A stretch of 64,000 bases of DNA from GCA-002704185 sp902588515 (GTDB lineage Bacteria; Pseudomonadota; Alphaproteobacteria; Pelagibacterales; Pelagibacteraceae): assembly GCA_902588515.1 (NCBI GenBank), contig CACIPP010000004.1:1-64000 (forward strand). The letters run 5' to 3'. The notes beneath the pieces were generated by a model that was not told the DNA's origin, did no database searches, and saw only the letters and a list, made by a program, of their open reading frames with translations. How positions within the stretch are numbered: position 1 is the first letter of the stretch; every line of letters begins with the position of its first letter. A program made the translations under genes and the position numbers. Positions 60,140 through 64,000 of this stretch are shown in pieces.

Positions 60140-61118
60140 ATTATCTGGGAAAGAATTTCATTTATATAATAAATTTGAAAAAAAATTATTTAAAATAGCT
60201 AAACAAAAAAAATTAGCTTTGGCTGTATCCGGCGGTCCAGATAGCTTGGCCTTGTCAGTTTTATCAAAAGTTTTTTCTGTAAAATATAAGATTAAGTTAA
60301 TTGCACTATTAATTGACCACAACTTGCGAAAAAATAGTTTTAAGGAGGTAACAAAAGTTTCTAATGAACTAAAAAAATTCCAAATTAAAACTAAAATTTT
60401 AAAAATTAAAAGTAAAATTACATCAAATCTTCACGCTACAGCTAGGCATATGAGATATGAGCTAATGATGAATTTCTGTAAAAAGAATAAAATTAAGTAT
60501 TTATTAATAGGTCATCAAAATGATGATGTAATTGAAAATTTTTATATTAGATTAAGTAGAGGAAGTGGATTATTTGGTTTAGCGCCAATCGAAGTTATAA
60601 AAAAATATAAATCTATTGAATTTATTAGGCCTTTGCTAGATTTTAAAAAAAAAGATTTATCGAAAATTGCATCAAAAAATTTTAATTTTATTCTAAAGGA
60701 TCCCTCTAATAGTAAAGACCTGTATTTAAGATCAAGAATTAGAAAGCTAAAAAATCAACTAGAGAAGGAAGGTTTAAATCAGGATAGAATAAATTCAACT
60801 CTTGCCAACTTGGCCTCAGCTAAATCAGCAATCGAGCACTTTACTAGGGTTGCAGAGAAAAAATATTTACTTAAAAATGGAAAGAAAATGACTATTAATA
60901 AAAGATTATTTACTAATGAACCATACGAAATTAGATTTAGGGTTCTTTCAAACCTATTTTTGAAATTATCTAAAAAAGATTTTCCTCCACGTTCCAAAAG
61001 CATTAATCGGTTAATTAATCTTTGTAATGGAAAAAAAATTTCAAAAATGACATTGGGCGGTTATATTTTCGCTAATGGACATAAAAATGTCATTGTTTTT
61101 AGAGAAAACAGGGTCTAA
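60102..61118 (+). CDS. tilS: tRNA(Ile)-lysidine synthetase
   Basis: A 338-residue PP-loop ATPase that puts lysine on C34 of tRNA-Ile(CAT), letting it read AUA codons. The SGGPDS motif is at residues 43-48, with the HNLR and RHMRYELM segments and the GHQNDDVIENFYIRL region all typical of TilS. The C-terminal domain is shortened compared with E. coli (432 residues). The start lies within cpoB, an overlap of 38 bases. An AT-rich genome uses many AUA codons, so this enzyme is essential here. Confidence 0.93.
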   Translation: MKKRNLSAKKLVKLSGKEFHLYNKFEKKLFKIAKQKKLALAVSGGPDSLALSVLSKVFSVKYKIKLIALLIDHNLRKNSFKEVTKVSNELKKFQIKTKILKIKSKITSNLHATARHMRYELMMNFCKKNKIKYLLIGHQNDDVIENFYIRLSRGSGLFGLAPIEVIKKYKSIEFIRPLLDFKKKDLSKIASKNFNFILKDPSNSKDLYLRSRIRKLKNQLEKEGLNQDRINSTLANLASAKSAIEHFTRVAEKKYLLKNGKKMTINKRLFTNEPYEIRFRVLSNLFLKLSKKDFPPRSKSINRLINLCNGKKISKMTLGGYIFANGHKNVIVFRENRV

Positions 61119-61172
61119 ATGTGCCAATTAGGTGCTTGTAGATTGTAAATAAATACTTATTTATTATAAGAT

Positions 61173-63065
61173 ATGAATATGAAAAATTTGATGATGTGGG
61201 GAATAATTGTCCTATTAGTCTTAGGACTTTTTAACCTATTTCAAAATCCAAATAGAACAACTGCAACAAAAGATTTACCCTTTTCAACATTCATAACAGA
61301 AGTTGAAAAAGGAAACATAACTTCAGTTGATATTAAAGGAAATCAAATTGAGGGAAACTTTTCAAATGGAGCAAAATTTAAAACTTATTCACCAAATTAT
61401 CCAAACTTAGTCGAAAGATTAACAGAAAAAGGCGTTGCAATATCTGCAGGTCCTTCTGAAGATAAAATGCCGTCCTTTTTAGGAATCCTGTTGTCATGGT
61501 TCCCGATGTTGTTGTTAATTGGGGTTTGGATATTTTTTATGCGCCAGATGCAGGGAGGAAAAGGTGGCGCAATGGGCTTTGGAAAGTCAAAAGCAAAACT
61601 GTTAACCGAAGCACAAGGAAGAGTAACATTTAGAGATGTCGCTGGCGTCGAAGAAGCTAAAGAAGAATTAGAAGAAGTTGTAGAATTTTTAAAAGATCCT
61701 AGAAGGTACCAAAAATTAGGTGGCAAAATTCCAAAAGGCGCATTATTAGTTGGCCCCCCAGGCACAGGTAAAACATTAATTGCAAGAGCAGTTGCAGGAG
61801 AAGCAAATGTTCCTTTCTTCACGATATCAGGTTCAGACTTTGTTGAAATGTTCGTGGGTGTTGGTGCGTCAAGAGTAAGAGACATGTTTGAGCAAGGTAA
61901 AAAAAATGCCCCATGTATTATTTTTATTGATGAGATTGATGCAGTTGGTAGAAGTAGAGGTGCAGGGCTTGGTGGTGGTAACGATGAGAGAGAACAAACA
62001 CTTAACCAGCTACTTGTAGAGATGGATGGTTTTGAAACTAATGAAGGAGTAATTTTAATTGCAGCAACTAATAGACCAGATGTACTAGATCCTGCTTTAT
62101 TAAGACCTGGTAGATTCGATAGACAAGTTGTAGTTCCAAATCCTGATATTATTGGAAGAGAAGCTATTCTTAAAGTTCACTTAAAAAAAATATCATACGG
62201 TCCAGATGTAAATCCTAGAACAGTTGCAAGAGGCACTCCAGGATTTTCTGGTGCAGATTTAGCCAATATAGTTAATGAAGCCGCACTTTTAGCTGCGAGA
62301 AAAAATAAACGAATTGTAACTATGGTAGATTTAGAAGAGGCTAAAGATAAAGTTATGATGGGAGCAGAGAGAAGATCCATGGTTATGACAGAAGACGAGA
62401 GAAAACTTACAGCATATCACGAAAGTGGACATGCTATCGTATCTTTAAATCAGCCAGCATCAGATCCAATTCATAAAGCAACAATAATCCCGAGAGGAAG
62501 AGCTCTCGGCATGGTAATGAGATTGCCAGAAAGAGATCAACTTTCAATCACTAGAGAGAAGATGTTTGCAGATATTGCTGTTGGAAGCGGGGGAAGAATA
62601 GCTGAAGAGATGATTTTTGGTTACGACAAAATAACATCAGGCGCATCTTCGGATATAGAGATGGTTACAAAAATGGCTAAGAACATGGTCACTAGGTTTG
62701 GAATGAGTGATGAACTAGGTTTTTTAGCTTACCAGGAAAACGAGGAAGAAGTATTTCTTGGAAGGTCGGTTGCAAGACAACAAAACGTGTCAGAAGAAAC
62801 AGCTAAGAAAATTGACTCTGAAGTAAAAAAAATCGTTGAAAAAGGTTATAACACTGCAAAAGATATTTTAAATAAAAAAGCTGATGATTTGCACAAGCTT
62901 GCTAAAGCTTTGTTAGAGTATGAAACACTTTCAGGTGACGAGATCAGAGATTTAATTTTAAGAGACATCTATCCAAGTAGAAATCAAAAAATAGATAATG
63001 ACAAAAGTCCCAAACAAGAAAGTGCGTTAGGATCTATTGGATTAAAGCCTAAATTACAAAACTAA
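61173..63065 (+). CDS. ftsH: FtsH ATP-dependent zinc metalloprotease
   Basis: A 630-residue membrane protease. Two N-terminal helices (about residues 5-23 and 97-118) frame a periplasmic domain, followed by an AAA+ domain with Walker A GPPGTGKT at residues 194-201, Walker B IIFIDEIDAVGR, and the second region of homology ATNRPDVLDPALLRPGRFD (landmarks ATNRPD and LLRPGRFD). The zinc-binding H416-E-S-G-H420 of the protease is intact. It degrades membrane and short-lived proteins; its regulators hflKC are at 28331. It is the penultimate gene of the window. Confidence 0.97.
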   Translation: MNMKNLMMWGIIVLLVLGLFNLFQNPNRTTATKDLPFSTFITEVEKGNITSVDIKGNQIEGNFSNGAKFKTYSPNYPNLVERLTEKGVAISAGPSEDKMPSFLGILLSWFPMLLLIGVWIFFMRQMQGGKGGAMGFGKSKAKLLTEAQGRVTFRDVAGVEEAKEELEEVVEFLKDPRRYQKLGGKIPKGALLVGPPGTGKTLIARAVAGEANVPFFTISGSDFVEMFVGVGASRVRDMFEQGKKNAPCIIFIDEIDAVGRSRGAGLGGGNDEREQTLNQLLVEMDGFETNEGVILIAATNRPDVLDPALLRPGRFDRQVVVPNPDIIGREAILKVHLKKISYGPDVNPRTVARGTPGFSGADLANIVNEAALLAARKNKRIVTMVDLEEAKDKVMMGAERRSMVMTEDERKLTAYHESGHAIVSLNQPASDPIHKATIIPRGRALGMVMRLPERDQLSITREKMFADIAVGSGGRIAEEMIFGYDKITSGASSDIEMVTKMAKNMVTRFGMSDELGFLAYQENEEEVFLGRSVARQQNVSEETAKKIDSEVKKIVEKGYNTAKDILNKKADDLHKLAKALLEYETLSGDEIRDLILRDIYPSRNQKIDNDKSPKQESALGSIGLKPKLQN

Positions 63066-63072
63066 ACTTCAA

Positions 63073-64000
63073 ATGGTCAAAGTTTACGTGAGACCGTTAG
63101 AATTTTCTTACGGCTCTGATGCTAAACATTTAGTTAAATCAAAAATAGCAAAAAAATTATGTGGAAGGGAAGATATTTCATTCTCAGCAGTTGAGGTAAT
63201 TTTAAGAGGCAGAAAAATTATAAAACAAACAATTAAAATCAATAATCTAAATAAATTTAAAAATATAAAAAGTAACAATTTTAAACAATTAATTAGTAAC
63301 ATAGTTACAAAAAGAAAACCCTATCTTGGATTAAGTTTAGATAAGCCAAAATTATGCGGTATATTAAATATAACTCCTGATAGTTTTTCAGATGGCGGGC
63401 AATACTACAAACAAAATTCAGCAATTAAGCATGCAAAAAAATTGTTAAATGATGGCGCTGATATTATCGATATAGGCGGCGAGTCAACCAGGCCCGGGGC
63501 TGATTTTGTCTCGATTAAAGAGGAAAAGAAAAGAATTTTAAACGTTATAAAAAATCTAAAAAAATTTAAAGTCTCTGCTGATACTAGAAAGGCAGAGATT
63601 ATGATTGACTCAATTAAGAATGGAGCAAGGATAATTAATGATGTTTCTGCACTTGAATTTGATAAAAATTCAATAAACGTTATCTTAAAATTTAAACCTA
63701 ATGTAATTTTAAATCATTCGAAAGGTACGCCACAAACTATGCAAAAAAGTCCAAAATATAAAAATGTTGTGTTAGATATTTATGATTTTTTAGAAAATAA
63801 AATAAATCTACTAGTAAAACTAGGTCTAAAAAAAGACAAAATTATAATAGATCCAGGTATTGGCTTTGGAAAAAATTTAAACCATAATTTAAAATTAATG
63901 AGTAATATTTCAATATTTCATGCGTTAGGATGCCCGATTATGCTGGGTTCATCTCGAAAAAGTTTTATTGCAAAAGTTATGAAAACAAAAGTAACAAAAG
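63073..64000 (+). CDS. folP: Dihydropteroate synthase, N-terminally extended, cut by window end
   Basis: An open frame of 309 codons with no stop before the window ends. The enzyme joins para-aminobenzoate to the pterin diphosphate in folate synthesis. DHPS landmarks: CGILNITPDSFSDGG near residue 95-109, IGGESTRPGA (sugar-phosphate loop), DTRKAE, IIIDPGIGFGK, and MLGSSRKSF at the end. The first 90 residues (MVKVYVRPLEFSYGSDAKHL onward) are an extra domain not found in E. coli FolP. It starts seven bases after ftsH. Only the last short stretch of the barrel should be missing. Confidence 0.93.
   Translation, partial: MVKVYVRPLEFSYGSDAKHLVKSKIAKKLCGREDISFSAVEVILRGRKIIKQTIKINNLNKFKNIKSNNFKQLISNIVTKRKPYLGLSLDKPKLCGILNITPDSFSDGGQYYKQNSAIKHAKKLLNDGADIIDIGGESTRPGADFVSIKEEKKRILNVIKNLKKFKVSADTRKAEIMIDSIKNGARIINDVSALEFDKNSINVILKFKPNVILNHSKGTPQTMQKSPKYKNVVLDIYDFLENKINLLVKLGLKKDKIIIDPGIGFGKNLNHNLKLMSNISIFHALGCPIMLGSSRKSFIAKVMKTKVTK

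Noticed and set aside
61397..61885. A 162-residue frame antisense to ftsH
   Set aside because: It is the shadow of a highly conserved coding region, with low-complexity Pro/Ser-rich sequence and no homology.

Overview
The window is AT-rich, gene-dense DNA from a streamlined alphaproteobacterium, most probably SAR11 (Pelagibacterales). Supporting features are very short intergenic gaps, many overlapping start and stop codons, a three-subunit PntAA-PntAB-PntB transhydrogenase, a bacterial aa3-oxidase subunit IV gene in front of it, ThyX instead of ThyA, a two-piece (circularly permuted) tmRNA gene, cell-cycle regulator TrcR (DUF1013), and a lone 5S rRNA gene at the edge of a sugar-gene block. 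That last arrangement matches the SAR11 hypervariable region HVR2, which lies between 23S and 5S rRNA. The lineage is inferred from memory of these arrangements, not from a search.

Layout. 1-5072: end of the presumed hypervariable region, with a large membrane protein, a GDP-mannose 3,5-epimerase-like enzyme, a family 2 glycosyltransferase, tRNA-fMet, tRNA-Val(GAC), 5S rRNA and a second sugar-nucleotide epimerase starting 12 bases after the 5S. 5102-8389: L36, cytochrome oxidase subunit IV, the pnt operon, and a convergent rpsU that appears to start at ATT. 8458-14206: mrdA-rodA, bactofilin, DUF6356, an EamA transporter, CcdA and a MazG-like hydrolase. 14207-19546: a minus-strand accessory block with a CMP-sialic-acid-hydroxylase-like Rieske/metallo-beta-lactamase protein, a flavodoxin-fold reductase, a sugar-dehydrogenase-like propeller and a formyltransferase/GINT1-like fusion.

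20286-26218 is the most unusual region. A 16- to 23-base sequence from the 3' end of the tmRNA coding piece is repeated four times and divides the region into three cassettes. The largest holds a radical SAM enzyme, a VTT membrane protein, a fused GT2/DUF2064 protein related to the arsenosugar-biosynthesis families, an AhpD-like protein and a periplasmic MsrB. No integrase is visible.

26502-40656 is core: thyX, mrp, hflKC, a Deg protease, miaA, ilvB-ilvH-ilvC-leuA, mreBCD and a COQ9-like gene. 40639-51338 is a long minus-strand block: purEK, trcR, rpmE, an MFS transporter, suhB, efp, thiE and the central-carbon set fbaB-pgk-gap-tkt. 51414-64000 is a plus-strand core block: zapA, formyl-THF cyclo-ligase, ymdB, yebC, a phage-type RuvC, ybgC, tolQRAB-pal-cpoB, tilS, ftsH and folP, which runs off the end. 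Together these cover envelope shape and division, branched-chain amino acid synthesis, lower glycolysis/gluconeogenesis and outer-membrane maintenance. Variable surface-sugar and cassette genes sit at rRNA and tmRNA loci.
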